Source: Hymenopus coronatus
Lineage: Eukaryota; Arthropoda; Insecta; Mantodea; Hymenopodidae
DNA: 64,000 bases
Assembly (NCBI GenBank): GCA_030762935.1
Contig: CM060883.1
Span: 46,988,501-47,052,500 of the forward strand
Reading direction: 5' to 3'
Below the pieces are notes generated by a model. It saw only the letters and a list, made by a program, of their open reading frames with translations, had not been told where the DNA came from and did no database searches. Below, piece by piece: positions 22,676 to 34,280 of this stretch (positions are counted from its first letter, which is position 1; every line of letters starts with the position of its first letter). The position numbers and the translations under genes were made by a program.

Positions 22676-23299
22676 TAATAATCTGAATTGTTGCATTCAC
22701 ATGAATTTGTCTACATATCTGTAACAAATTATTGTTAAAAAGCTTATTTTTCAAGCGAAAAGTAGCAGAAATTGTATTATTACTTGTATCCCTGTAAGTA
22801 GAAGGGAAATAAGAGTGTACCGTAGGCCTAAGGGAAAATCAATTGGACTATGTTCCTTTATTTGTTTGACCAGGAGTTGACAAACTCCCGTATGAGAAAG
22901 GTATAGGTATTTTAAAACTGAAATCAATTACAAGGAACATCTCAAAAACGTTCAACTTGAAAAAATATATATAACATAACTTGTTAAGTAAGTTTTTGTC
23001 TCTCTCTCTCTTACGGTTTACCAGTTAGGCAAAGTTCCGCAAAATGCATCCAGGATAAAGATATCTTCAGAAGCTCTTCCCAGAAAATTCAGGATATACG
23101 GTTTATTTGTCATCTGAATATCCTTAATATACGATATTTTAATCAAAATCACTAGAGCCATTTTTGAGAAAATAATGTTCGAAAATGTTTCCATATAAAG
23201 GGTAGTTGGGGGTGGGAGTATTTTGTTAAAAATATTCGTGTTGCATCCTTGGAAGATACCAAATTTTCGTTTTTGAGCTACGCTACCCACAGACACACA

Positions 23300-23336
<37 letters not shown>

Positions 23337-23462
23337 ACAGACAGGCACACGCGGACATTTTTCTAAAAATACTTCTCAAAACATTTCCGGTGAATTCTCG
23401 GTATCAAATTTTTGAGTGCAATACAATACAATGTGCACAGTACGTGTAGAAAAAGTAAAAAT
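22676..23462 (+). repeat. Family A repeat, near full length
   Basis: Head aatctgaattgttgcattca, tail gtgtagaaaaagtaaaaa. It carries the longest CA tract of the family here (23283-23334), interrupted by ccac. Confidence 0.88.
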
Positions 23463-24021
23463 AATTCAAATTAAATATGAAGAGTTTCATAAAAAATTAA
23501 GATTTTATCAATATATTGAGAAATACGATCATTTGTTCACATACATTTTACTTTACACTTTGCAAAATGTAAAACTGCTGGTTTACATATAATAGCAAGC
23601 ATAATTTGGAATATGAAATGTCATATTTTGCCTCTCTCTAGTTATGGCATACAGACACCATTCCAGGAGTTAGTTACCTTCACAAATTTGCAGTTACTTC
23701 ACTTGTTCAACGCAACAAAATGAAATCCTAGAAAATGCATTTTGTGTGTATTATTTTGTAACATAGCCGTTGGTTTATTGGAATGTTTACGTCACAAACA
23801 CAACAGAGATTTGCTTTTAGCCGCATACCAACAGCATCTTGTCACGGTCCTCTCCATGCAGAAGTAGAGTGAAACTGCCCCTTTGTGATATACAACACTC
23901 AGAGCAGGCAAGATACACCTATGTACTTATCCAAGAGGTGGATATTCTGCAAACTGCAGAAACCGTCCATTACCTCAACAATCACATGCGTAACAATAGC
24001 AACACTACAAGTAAAAATAAA
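23463..24021. other. Unique non-coding stretch
   Basis: No gene or repeat family recognised. An 89-codon frame starting at 23839 runs into the next family A copy and has no recognisable domain. Confidence 0.45.
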
Positions 24022-24908
24022 TATGATGTGTTCCATTCACTAGACTTTTTCTACATCTCTGAACAAATTATTGTTAAAAAACTTATGTTTCTATTTACTT
24101 CACGCTAATAGAGATAAAAAAATAGCAGAAATAGTCTTATTACTTGCTTCCTTGTAGGTAGAAGCGAAATAAGGGAGTACCATAGGTTCAAGTGATAGTC
24201 AAAAGCTGGGTGCTATATGACTAAAGTTCCTTTGTTTGTATGGACACAAGTTGACAAATTCCTGTATGAGGAAATTAAAGTTTATCAAAGCTGAAACGAA
24301 AACAAGGAATACCTAAAAACGATCAACTCCAGAAAAAAAATGCATATAACATAAATTGTGTATTTTAATGTGCTCTACATTTTGTATGGGGTAAGATTTT
24401 GTCCATCTCTTACGCTTTAGCAGTTATACAAAATTCCGTAAAATTCATCCAGAATAAAGTGGTTTCAGAGACTATGCCCAGAAAATTCAAGATATACATT
24501 TTATTTGTCAGATAAATATTTTTAATATGCGATATTTCAATCAAAATCGTTAGAGCTATTTTTTAGAAAATCAAAATTTTCGAAAAAAGTTCCATGTAAA
24601 GGGTAGTTGGGAGAGGGAGGATTTTCTTGAAAATCTTCGTGTTGCATCCTAGGAAGATACCAAACCTAAATACCAAGTTTGTTTTTTAACGTACTTTTCG
24701 TTTTTGATCAATGCTGCCCAAAGGCATACACACACACATACACAGAAACACAAACACACACACGGACATTTTTCTAAAAATGCTTTTTTTTTTATTCAGG
24801 AGGTCTCAAAACATGTATTTCCGGTGAAATCTCGGTATTGAATTTTTGGGTGCATTACAATACCTTCCCTATACACTATGTACATAGCACGTATAGGGAA
24901 AATAAAAA
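24022..24908 (+). repeat. Family A repeat, full length
   Basis: Head atatgatgtgttccattcac, tail cgtatagggaaaataaaaa. CA-rich tract at 24727-24763. Confidence 0.92.
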
Positions 24909-25263
24909 ACTGCTATTTACGTATATATATATATATTGTACCTTAAAGCATTAAATTATGGGTTTCTCGATTATTCGTGCTTCTTCTCCCCCACATTACC
25001 TCAGATAATCAGAATATACCATATTACGTTTTAGATCTGTCTTCCGCTCAACTACTAGCTGCCTGGTGCTATGCAGTAAATGTATGCAAGTTTGCCACAA
25101 AGGAAATAGAGATATTATTTCTCATAAAGCAGAATATTTAATTGGCAATGACAAGTCATATGCGTGATGTACGTGAATTAAACATGCATGTTGAAACAAG
25201 TTTCCACATGAGATTAAAGGTACAACTTGAACGTAAAGGATTCTATTACAAAAAAAAATATAT
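24909..25263. other. Unique non-coding stretch with a short (TA)n
   Basis: A (TA)8 tract lies near 24920. Nothing else is recognised. Confidence 0.45.
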
Positions 25264-25387
25264 CTAATTTTATTCATAAACGTTTCTCTACATGTTTATA
25301 ACAAAGTATTGTTAAAAAGCTTGTACTTCTGTCTAATTCATGCTAATTGAGATAAACATTAGCAGAAATGGTTTTATTACTTGCTTG

Positions 25388-25681
25388 AAAAGAAATGGCG
25401 TGTTATTATGGACTCTCTTTAACTACTTGTGGTTCTCAGTGTCCCATTCTAAATTGGGCGTGAAAGACCGCTTAATTTTGCTCAGAGGCCTCTCTATCAT
25501 GCTTGCGGTTCTTTTACGTACCGTAAATCTACGACACGAGACCAACAACTTTACTTTCCTCCCGAAGGAAGCCATGCTAAAGATTTTATGCCCGAAAAAA
25601 TCCATTGTCCTCTGCCGGGTTTGAACCCGCGACCTTGGATATATGAAGTTAGCATGGTAACCATTACACCACGGAGGGCGA
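25388..25681 (-). mobile_element. SINE S2, minus orientation, complete
   Basis: The reverse complement starts cgccctccgtggtgtaatgg and contains the B box gggttcaaaccc and the same body as the copy at 18648. It is flanked by ttattacttgctt on the left and the similar ttaatacttactt on the right, probably a target duplication. Confidence 0.87.
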
Positions 25682-25697
25682 CTTAATACTTACTTAC

Positions 25698-25928
25698 CGG
25701 CGGAGGACGATGGATTTTTTCGGGCGTAAAAATCCTTAGCATGGCTTCCTTTGGAAGGGAAGTAAAGCCGCTGGTCCCGTGTCGTAGTTTACGGCACGTA
25801 AAAGAACCTCAAGTCTGATAGAGAGGCCTCTGAGCAAAATTAAGCGGTCTTTCACGCCCAGTATAGAATGGGACGCTGAGAACCACAGCAGTTAAAGAGC
25901 GTCCATAAATAAAACGCCATTTACATTT
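25698..25928 (+). mobile_element. SINE S2, plus orientation, 5' truncated
   Basis: It begins at cggcggaggacgatgg, so the tRNA-like head is missing. It runs to the end of the body and is followed by ttaatacttgctt, a third copy of the 13-bp family A target. It inserted at the same place as, but opposite to, the neighbouring S2. Confidence 0.82.
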
Positions 25929-26181
25929 TTTAATACTTGCTTCCTTGTAAGTAGAAGGGAAACGAGGGAGTGCATTAGGCTAAAGCGACAATCAAATCTT
26001 TTAAAAGCTGGTTGCTATACGATTAAAAAACTTTTGCTTGTATGGCTAGCTGTTGACATATTCATATATGAGAAAAGTCTTAAGTATTTTAAAACTCAAG
26101 GAAGGAATATCTCAGAAACGGTTAGCGCCACAAAAAATAGATAGATAAATAAAAATCTAAAAAATGGTATCTACATATTTT

Positions 26182-26416
26182 TTAGTGTTTAACGCCCGCT
26201 TTTACTACCATGACAATGCAATCGATGACACTGGCGAAACATGGAATGAAATGGAGCACCGGTGGAATGCGATGGTGGGGAAACCGGAGAACCCGAAGAA
26301 AACCCGCCCTTGCGCCGCTTTGTCCATAACAAATGTCACATGCAGTCGCTTGGGGGTCGAACCCAGGCCGTCTAGGGGAGAGGCGAGTGGTCTAACCACT
26401 CGGCCACGGAGCGGCC
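26182..26416 (-). mobile_element. SINE S1, minus orientation, with 12-bp target duplication
   Basis: The reverse complement carries gccgtggccgagtggttaga, B box gggttcgacccc and the body to gcgttaaac. tctacatatttt lies directly on both sides (26170-26181 and 26417-26428), a clear target duplication inside family A sequence. Confidence 0.92.
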
Positions 26417-26842
26417 TCTACATATTTTGTGTAATACGTTTTTGTCTATCTCTATTATGCAAAATTCATTTAGAATAAAGAGGCTATTCCCAAAAAATTC
26501 AGGATATGCATTTTATTTGTCATGTTAATATATTTAATATACGATATTTTAATCAAAACAGCTATTTTTGATAAACTCAAAATTTTCGGAATTTTTTACA
26601 TGTTAAGGTTAGTTTAGGGTGGCGAATTTTCTTGAAAATCTTCATGTCGCATCCTTGGAAGATATTAAACTTAAATATTAAGTTTGGAATTTAATTGACT
26701 TTTCGTTTTTGAGCTATGCTGTCCGAGACACAAACACACACACTGATTTTTTCTAATTTTTTTTGAGGGGGGGGGATTCAGGAGGTCTCAAAACATGTAT
26801 TATGGGTAAAATCTCGGTATCGAATTTTATACCTTCTCTATG

Positions 26843-27060
26843 ATTGGAGTTAATATTCAATGTCGCATTGTCAAGTGATTTGTTTGAGATTTAAAAAACT
26901 TGTGTGGCAGTAAATCTCGAGAACACTAATAACAGGTTGCTGAAAATTAACATTTCTTTTCTCATGCAGTAATTTTAAAAACATTCTAAGCCAATTTTTC
27001 ATCTGGCTTTGCTTTAACACCGACTTTTTTGCATCCGATACCAATATGTTTAACTCATAT
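26843..27060. other. Unique non-coding stretch
   Basis: Nothing recognised. Confidence 0.45.
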
Positions 27061-27340
27061 AACTGCTATTACTTACTCTACAAGCACTATTACATAATGT
27101 TCTACCCAAAATCGATACCGAGAGTTCACCGGAAATATACGTTTTAGGGTCCCTGTATAAAAATATTTTTAGAAAAAGGTCCGTGTATGTCTGTAAACAC
27201 AATAACTCATAAACGAAAAGTCCGTAAAATACCAAAAAACATGAGGTCCTCAAAACATGTGTTCTGATAGTCTCGGCATCAACTTAGGGTGGAATGCAAT
27301 ACCTTCTCTACCTATCACTACCATTGTACATGGTAATAGT
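27060..27340. repeat. Family A fragments, both orientations
   Basis: At 27070-27235 a minus-type head (agttcaccggaaatatacg, aggtccgtgtatgtctg); at 27240-27340 a plus-type tail ending atggtaatagtaaaaac. Together they look like a copy whose middle was lost by rearrangement. Confidence 0.7.
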
Positions 27341-27623
27341 AAAAACATCTGAGGTAATGCATTCATAATTATACTCTTCATATTAAAATGATTCTTATGT
27401 CTTCAGGATCAACTTTGTGAAAACTGTCATATACTTCAAGATGCATAGTTTTTTTCTTTGATAAACTCCTTGCCATAGATAAGGTACTTCCTGCAGTGAA
27501 CAGTAATAAATAAAGTTTATAACATTTCTTCAACCAATTTTGTTTTGTCCTTCATTTAATCGCAATGTCATTATGTGTATTTTGTTTTTCTTTTCTTTTT
27601 GGAACGTGATGCCCATTGGCATT
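27341..27623. other. Unique non-coding stretch
   Basis: Nothing recognised apart from T-rich runs at 27580-27600. Confidence 0.45.
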
Positions 27624-27845
27624 GGGGCCGCGCCATGGCCGATTACTTAGACTACTCGCCTCTCAACTAGACTTCGCGGTTCGATCCCAGGCGAACGCAT
27701 ATGAGATTTATGGTGGACAAAACGACGCAGAGGCGGGTTTTCCGGTTTACCCCGCCACCGCATTCTACCGGTGCCACTTCTTCATTCCTTGTATAATCAG
27801 TGTCACAAGTAGTAAAAGCAAGGATTAAACATTATAAAAAAAATC
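27624..27845 (+). mobile_element. SINE S1, plus orientation
   Basis: gccatggccgattacttaga head, B box cggttcgatccc, body with gcgggttttccggtttac, short A tail. The family A copy starts directly in its A tail at 27846. Confidence 0.83.
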
Positions 27846-28400
27846 TAATGTGTTCCATTCACATGACTTTCTCTATAACTCTGCCATAAATTATTCTTAA
27901 AAAGATTATGCTTCTATTTACTTCATGCTAATCGAGAAAAAATTAGCAGAAATAGTCTTATTTCTTGCTTCCATGTAAGTAGAAGCGAAATAAGGGAGTA
28001 CCATAGGTTAAAGTGATAGTCAAAAGCTGGTTGCTATGTGACTGAAGTTCCTTTGTATGGACACGAGTTCACAAAGTCCTGTATGAGAAAAATATAAGTT
28101 TTTATAGCTTAAACCAAAAACAAGGAATATTTAAAAAGCAATCAACTCCACGAAAAAAATGTATATAACATAAATTGTGTGTTTTAATGTGCTCTACATT
28201 TTTTCTGTGGTAAGTTTTTGTCTCTCTCTCTTACGGTTTAGCACTTATGCAAAATTCCGTAAAATTCACTCAGAATAAAGTAGTCTTCAGAGGCTATTCC
28301 CAGAAAATTCAAAACATACATTTTATTTGCTAGGTAAATATCTTTAATATACGATATTTTAATCAAAATCGTTAGAGCAATTTTTTATAAAATAAAAATG
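27846..28400 (+). repeat. Family A repeat, 5' two thirds
   Basis: Head atctaatgtgttccattcac to aatcgttagagcaatttt, then a jump back to an earlier part of the family at about 28400. Confidence 0.88.
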
Positions 28401-28924
28401 AAAAGTGCATAAAATATAAATTGCGTGTTTTAACGAGCTCTACATTTTTGTGTAGCAAGTCTTGTATATCTCTTACGCTTTACCAGTTATGCAAAATTCC
28501 GAAAAATGTATTCAGAATAAATATGTCTTCAGAGCCTATTCCCAGAAAATCCAATATATACATTCTATTTGTGATGTAAGTATATTTTATGTACGATATG
28601 TTAATCAAAATCGTTCGAGCCATTTTTGAGAAAATCAAAATGTTTCCATGTAAAGGGTATTTGGGGGTGTGGGAAATTTTCTTGAAAATCTTCATGTCGC
28701 ATCTTTGGAAGAGACTGAACTTAAATTCCAAGTTTGGTATTTAACGTACTTTTCGTTTTTGAGCTATGCTGTCCACAGACACACACAGGCCTTTTTCAGG
28801 AACTTAATTTCTTGGATTCGGGGGTCCCAAAACGTGTATTTCCGGTGAAATCTCGCTATGAAATTTTTGGGTGCAATACCTTCTCTATACACTATGTACA
28901 TAATACGTGTAGAGAAAGTAAAAT
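28400..28924 (+). repeat. Family A repeat, 3' two thirds
   Basis: It restarts at ataaattgcgtgttttaacg and runs to gtgtagagaaagtaaaa. With the previous piece it makes a chimera with a partly duplicated middle. Confidence 0.88.
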
Positions 28925-29504
28925 TCGGCAATGGTGTTAAGTTATATGCAGTCGTTGGAGTTTGTTCATTAGATACACACGGACATACATACTTTCTCAT
29001 TCATACTTTCAAGACTCTGGGGGAGGACAGGAACAATCTTAGTCAGGGAAAAACATCCACCCTACATTCGAATCGACTCTACAATCTCTACCATATAGTT
29101 GAATGAGTACAACTGTACATTTAGTTTACCAAATGTAAGGGTACTGTGCTCATTAACAATGCTAGTGCAGTGGATTTAGCATTTATGATATAAAGTCTGG
29201 AGGAAACAATGGCAATGTCTTGAGATGCTGAAAACAAATACCTGAGGGAAGAGAGGAAGCCCATCAAGATAGCTGGAATAAATTTGTAGCAGAGATATAA
29301 CAATGTGTACATGAGACAAGATTTTGCTTTTAAAACTTGAGAAAGATATAGCACAAAAAAATGAAACTAGGAACAATGGATAGAGCACTAGAAAAAGCTT
29401 TGGTATAATCCTAAGGCAAGTAGTCATTATGGAAACTTACGTAAAAACCAAACATTTAATTACTTTATGCTAAATAGAGGAAGTAATAAAAATCAAACAA
29501 ACCT
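28925..29504. other. Unique non-coding stretch
   Basis: Two hydrophobic minus-strand frames of 77 and 83 codons overlap in different frames. Neither shows a domain, and no splice context favours them. Unassigned. Confidence 0.4.
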
Positions 29505-30236
29505 GTGTTACACTCACATGCCTTTATCTAGCTGTTTTACAAACTTCTTACATAAGAGTATTCTTCTTTCTGCACCTTGCTAATCGAGATAATCATTTGC
29601 AGAGTGTTATTACTTAGTTCCTTATAAGTAGGAAGAAAATAAGGGATAAACTGATAGTCAAATGTTTTAAAAGTTGTCGTTATGCGATTGTCATTGCAAA
29701 TCGCTCTTTGCTTGGCCAACAGTAGAACAAAAGAAAAACGGATACTTACCGTCTGAGAAAAATATAAGTACTTCACAACTGAAACCAATAACAAGGAACA
29801 TCTCGGAAACTGTTATCACCACAACAAAAATGCAAAGGACATAAATTGTGTTTTGACGAGATCTAAATTCATCCAGAAAGTGGTGTCCAGAAGCTATTCC
29901 CAGAAAATTCAAGATATACATTTTATTTGGGATGTAAATATCTATATATGGAATTTTAATCAAAATCGTTAGCGAATTTTTAGAAAATCAAAATTTTCAA
30001 AAATGTTTCCATGTAAAGGGTAGTTGGGAGTGGAAGATACCAAACCAACATACCAAGTTTGGTATTTAACGGTCTTTTCGTTTTTGAGCTAAGATGTCCA
30101 GACTAAAAATGCTTTTTTTGGATTCAGGGGGTCCTAAAACATGCATTTCCAGTGAAATATCGGTATCAGATTTTTTAGAGGAATGCAATACTTTCTTTAT
30201 ATACTACGTACATAGTACGTGTAGAGAAAGTAGAAA
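29505..30236 (+). repeat. Family A repeat, near full length
   Basis: Head tgttacactcacatgccttt with the tctagctgttttac subfamily variant, tail gtgtagagaaagtagaaat. The (CA)n tract is deleted. A reverse-transcriptase relic starts at the very next codon. Confidence 0.87.
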
Positions 30237-31555
30237 TAAGAAATGTCCAGAACCAGATGGGATTAATATAAAGTTGATAAAACATGCAGGATTATTGTTA
30301 AATTTTAGAATTTTGCATCTGATGAACATCTGTTGGCTAAGTAATATAGTTCTAGAAGATTGGCTTACAGTAAAAGTACTTTCACTGTTCAGAAAAAGAG
30401 ATTGCAGTAAAACTACAAATTACCAAGGTATTAGTATGCTAAACAGTGCCTATAAAATATATTCAGGTATAATAAATAACAGGTTAAAGAATATTACAGA
30501 AGTGTTGCTTTTAGAAGAACAAAGTGGTAATGTGTGACACATTTACTATGTGGCAAATAATATAGAAAAGAAGAGAATTCAACTTACCAACCTACCTGGC
30601 TTTTATAGATCTGGAGAAAGCATTAGACAGAGTGGAAAGGGAGAAACTGTGGGAAATTATGGAAAAACGGGGATACCCAAATCACCTAATAAATTGTATA
30701 ATGGAACTTACATAATACACGCCAACTCCAAGTATAAAGGGGGAAAGATTTTAATAAACCAAAGTGAAGACAAGGGTGCACCTTAATACCCACTATTTTT
30801 AATATTTATGTAGACAACGCATTCTGAAAATAGAGAGATAGAGCAACAAAGGTAAACTCATAACTAAGAATGAGTATATTAACACACTATTATATGTAGA
30901 TAATATTGTATTAATTGAAAATTCTGAAAATGAATTACAAAAATCAATTCATCTTTAAAACATGACTGGAAATGGCTATGTCAAGATATCAATAAATAAC
31001 AGATAGGAAAACCCAGTAAGACACAAAATATTAATTGAAGATCAGATCTTAGATCAAGTTCAGCATTTCAATTATTTAGGAAGTTGTTTCACTTTTAACA
31101 AGGATGTGGATATAGACATTAAATTACAGAAACATCAGAGTGTTTGTGGTACTATAAGCGGAAAGTTAAAAAATAAACGAAAAGATACAAAATTGAAATT
31201 TGATAAGGTGATGGCTATACCAGTTTTACTATATGGCAGCAAATCCTGGGTGATGATAAAGGATCGTAGTCATTAACAGGCTGCAGAAATGAAATGTTTT
31301 ATGATTAGTTAAAGGTTGTACTAAACTGGATAGAATTCGTAATGAAGTAATTAGACAAGAATTTAATATTTTTGTGGTAAAGACTAGAAGAATATAGTAA
31401 AAATGGAAGAATATCTGGAAAGAATGGAAGAAATAAGGATTCCAAAGACGGCCTTACAATATAAGCTTATATGAAAGACATATAGGAAGGCCAGTTAAAG
31501 GATGGAATTGCGGCCTGAATAGGTCAAAAAGGCCTAATCCTTGAAAGGAAGAAGA
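30237..31555 (+). pseudogene. Non-LTR endonuclease-reverse transcriptase relic
   Basis: Starting at CPEPDGINIKLIKHAG and continuing through FRKRDCSKTTNYQGISMLNS, YKIYSGIINNRLK and LLLEEQSG, it follows the core of jockey/RTE-type reverse transcriptases ('GPDGi..EliK...', 'nYRgIslLns.yKi.a.ii..RL', 'eeQsGF'). Later pieces in shifting frames give an ADNIVLIENSE-like catalytic box (the expected Asp-Asp reads Asp-Asn), then NYLGSC, VLLYGSKSWVM and ERMEEIRIPKTALQYK. Stops and frameshifts throughout show it is dead. The N-terminal endonuclease is missing; the left border is exactly the family A tail. Confidence 0.8.
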
Positions 31556-32573
31556 GAAGAAGCCCCTCCATATGTTTACAAGATGTCAAGTGCATAGTCA
31601 CACATTTGCTCTCTAATTTGAGAACCCATTTTGGGCCAGGAAGGCTATATACATATGCAGAATAGAAGCAATAATAAAATCATGTTCAAGGAATGTAGAC
31701 ATTATTTATTTGCTTTCGTTTGTTTTCTTTTTTACAAATCTTACAGTCACATGTAATTCTGAAAACAGTTTCAATATTTTAAATCTTAACATCAAAATAT
31801 TTAAGACATCATACACAGAGCTTTATATCCAAAAAAGGAAATAGCATAAAAGTACACGATAAATGCTTACTTGCCTGTAACACTTAACCAATGCTTGTGC
31901 ATGGAACATGTCAGGGCTGCCACAACAACGTGAGGAAACCAGTCATAAAGTTAGAAGTTTGTTCACATTTAAGTGTATAACATTATTTCTTATCCAAATT
32001 AAATATATTTTATCAGCATGCCACATAGAATTGGAAGTCAAAAGATTTCAGGTTTACAAAATTGCACATTATATCTTATACCTATCAGGATTATAAGCCC
32101 TATATCATCAATGTTAAATATGTCAAATTCATGATCCATTATTTCGGAAATTATTTAAGATGACAGAATAAAATTTAACAGGATGTAGATCTATGCATTC
32201 TCAGTTCAATTATGCTACATTTTAAGTAAAATTTATTCAACAATGATTTAACAATCATGTCACTAATACTGAAGAGTTACACACAACTCTTAGGGATTCT
32301 TTATCACTTCAAAATATAATTTAGCTCTCTTCAATAATTTATGAGGTAATTATCTTTTCTATAAGAAAATGCCATTCAGAGAAAACGTTATTTGCAAATA
32401 AGTATGAATTGAGCAGTGGTATAAAGCAGATTTATGCTTAAGCACCTATCATAGATGTGAGAAATTTAGAAGCAGGGCAACTAAAGTTATGACCAACATA
32501 GTATTGAGAGAATTGAAATAGTTGGAGGAAATATTAGAAAAAAGTACTGAATGAGAAAGGACAATAAAAGAGA

Positions 32574-32665
32574 AGGCTGTGCCATGGTTGGGTGGTTAGA
32601 CCACCCACCTCTCACCAAGGCAGCCCGGGTTCAATCCCAGGTAACCACAAACTCATAAGCAGAAG
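32574..32665 (+). mobile_element. SINE S1, head only
   Basis: ctgtgccatggttgggtggt, then the B box gggttcaatccc. The body diverges soon after. An old fragment. Confidence 0.65.
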
Positions 32666-33299
32666 ATTGATGGAGATGAGGAACCATGAAATCTGCAAAG
32701 CATTCAGATTTGGGAAAAGAAGAGGGAAGAAAATATATTCTTAAAATGTATAAGCACACAAATGCTATAAAACATAATAAATCAGGCAAATAAATGGAAA
32801 GGAAGGGATATTTACACCAACAGAGACCTGACCTACAGAAAAGAAAAGTGTTGAAAATGTTAATAGAGCAAAGAGAGGTGCAGAGATAGAGAAGAGTAAT
32901 TAATACCTTTGATCTTTTTAACTACAAGTGGACAGAAGGAACATCAGAAAGTGCAAAGTAAGCAGGAATTCAAGAAATTGCAAAATTGACAGGACAAAAT
33001 TTCAAGATGGGGCAACAACTTTGAAGGTCAAAGAAAACAGGAAAAGCAAAGACAACATAACATGGAGAGAGGAAGGGAAATGACACTGGGGACTATGTCA
33101 AAGATAGGGAAAAGAGACACCATGGAAGAAAGGAAACCAACTGATCGTGGAGTGGGAGGTGTCAGTGAGAAAATGGACACGGAAAATGCAAGGATCACAA
33201 AGAGGGAACCAAGGGAGAGTTAAAGGTGGGTGGTTTGAAGGGAAAGATGAAGTCACAGGTGATGAATATGGATGTGTTGTGACAAGAAAGAAAAAGATG

Positions 33300-33580
33300 G
33301 AAATGGAGTTTTATTTATGGACGTTTTTTACTATTGTAGTTCTCAGGGTCCCATTCTATACTACATGTGAAAGACCAATTAATTTTGTTCAGAGGCCTCT
33401 TTTATCAGGCTTGAGGTTCTTTTGTGTCTTGTAAATCTAGAGACCAACAGCTTTACTTTCCTTTCAAAGGAAGTCATGCTAGGAATTTTTATGCCCGAAA
33501 AAACCCCATCATCCTCCGCAGGGTTTGAACCTTGGGTATATGAAGTTAGCATGGTAATCATTACATCATGGAGGGAAACT
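33300..33580 (-). mobile_element. SINE S2, minus orientation, diverged
   Basis: The reverse complement shows ccctccatgatgtaatg, a deleted loop region, B-box remnant ggttcaaaccctg, and the body. It is clearly older than the copies at 18.6 and 25.4 kb. Confidence 0.8.
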
Positions 33581-34117
33581 CTGACAAAAAGAAGGGACAA
33601 CAGGTCAATAAGAGTGTGGAAACAAGCTGAAATAGGTAAATGGTGCACGAACAGAAGAGGGATGTATATAAGAAACCGAAGATCAAGAAGGAAACAGGTG
33701 TGACATGTAAAGGAAGTAAACCATGATTAGAGAAGGGAAGGGAGAAAATAAAAGAGTGAAAATGAAGAGTGAGAATAAAGGCAAATAAATTTGTATGAAA
33801 GAGAAATAAAAGCAAAAGAATGGGGATGAAAGATAAGAGAAAATTGAATAGAGTTAGAAAAGTAACATGAAAAAGGTAAGGTAAAAAAAGCAAAAATAGG
33901 GTACTAGAAATAAGTATGAGCTCAAAGTATACTGAAATGGAAACAGAATAGGCAGGAAAATTAAATCAAATGAGATAACAAATGAAATTATGAACACTAG
34001 GAAGGCACATGTATATAGAAGTGTAATATACAGGACTGCTGAAGGACAGAATGGGTAGGTCCCAAGTTCTAACAGCACCCAAGATGTTTACAATTAGTTC
34101 AATATTTGCAAATAAAA

Positions 34118-34280
34118 CACCTGTTAGTTCAAACCTGCACAGATGGTTTTTAAGTGTGCTTAAAAGCAACAGTTCCATGTCAGCAGATTTACTGCCATGT
34201 AAAAGAACTTGTGTGATCAAATTTCTGCACATCAGCGGGAGTGATATGATTTTGGTAATGAACAGTATCATTACGAAACA
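34118..34280 (+). mobile_element. SINE S3, 5' truncated
   Basis: It contains gttcaaacctg followed by tttttaagtgtgcttaaaag and caaatttctgcacatcag. The first two blocks recur in reverse orientation at 45.7 kb, which defines the family. Confidence 0.6.

Larger units (their letters stand above)
25264..26842 (+). repeat. Family A copy split by three SINE insertions
   Basis: Pieces at 25264-25387, about 25929-26181 and 26417-26842 line up as one family A copy when the three SINE segments are removed. The terminal palindrome is missing at the right end (ataccttctctatgattgg). Confidence 0.8.
32460..33995 (+). other. Purine-rich (G+A) strand-asymmetric region
   Basis: The plus strand is strongly enriched in GA runs such as gagagaggaagggaaatgac and agagaagggaagggagaaaa for about 1.5 kb, broken only by SINE sequence. 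Apparent hydrophobic minus-strand frames (33561-34078) come from this bias and are not genes. It may be an aged purine-rich satellite or a sequence with unusual pairing properties. Confidence 0.55.

Noticed and set aside
28925..29504. Minus-strand frames of 77 and 83 codons as small genes
   Set aside because: They overlap each other in different frames, have no domain, and no promoter or splice signal supports them.
33561..34078. Overlapping hydrophobic minus-strand frames that look like membrane proteins
   Set aside because: They come from the purine-rich plus strand (Leu/Phe/Ser-rich when read backwards). No domain or splice context.
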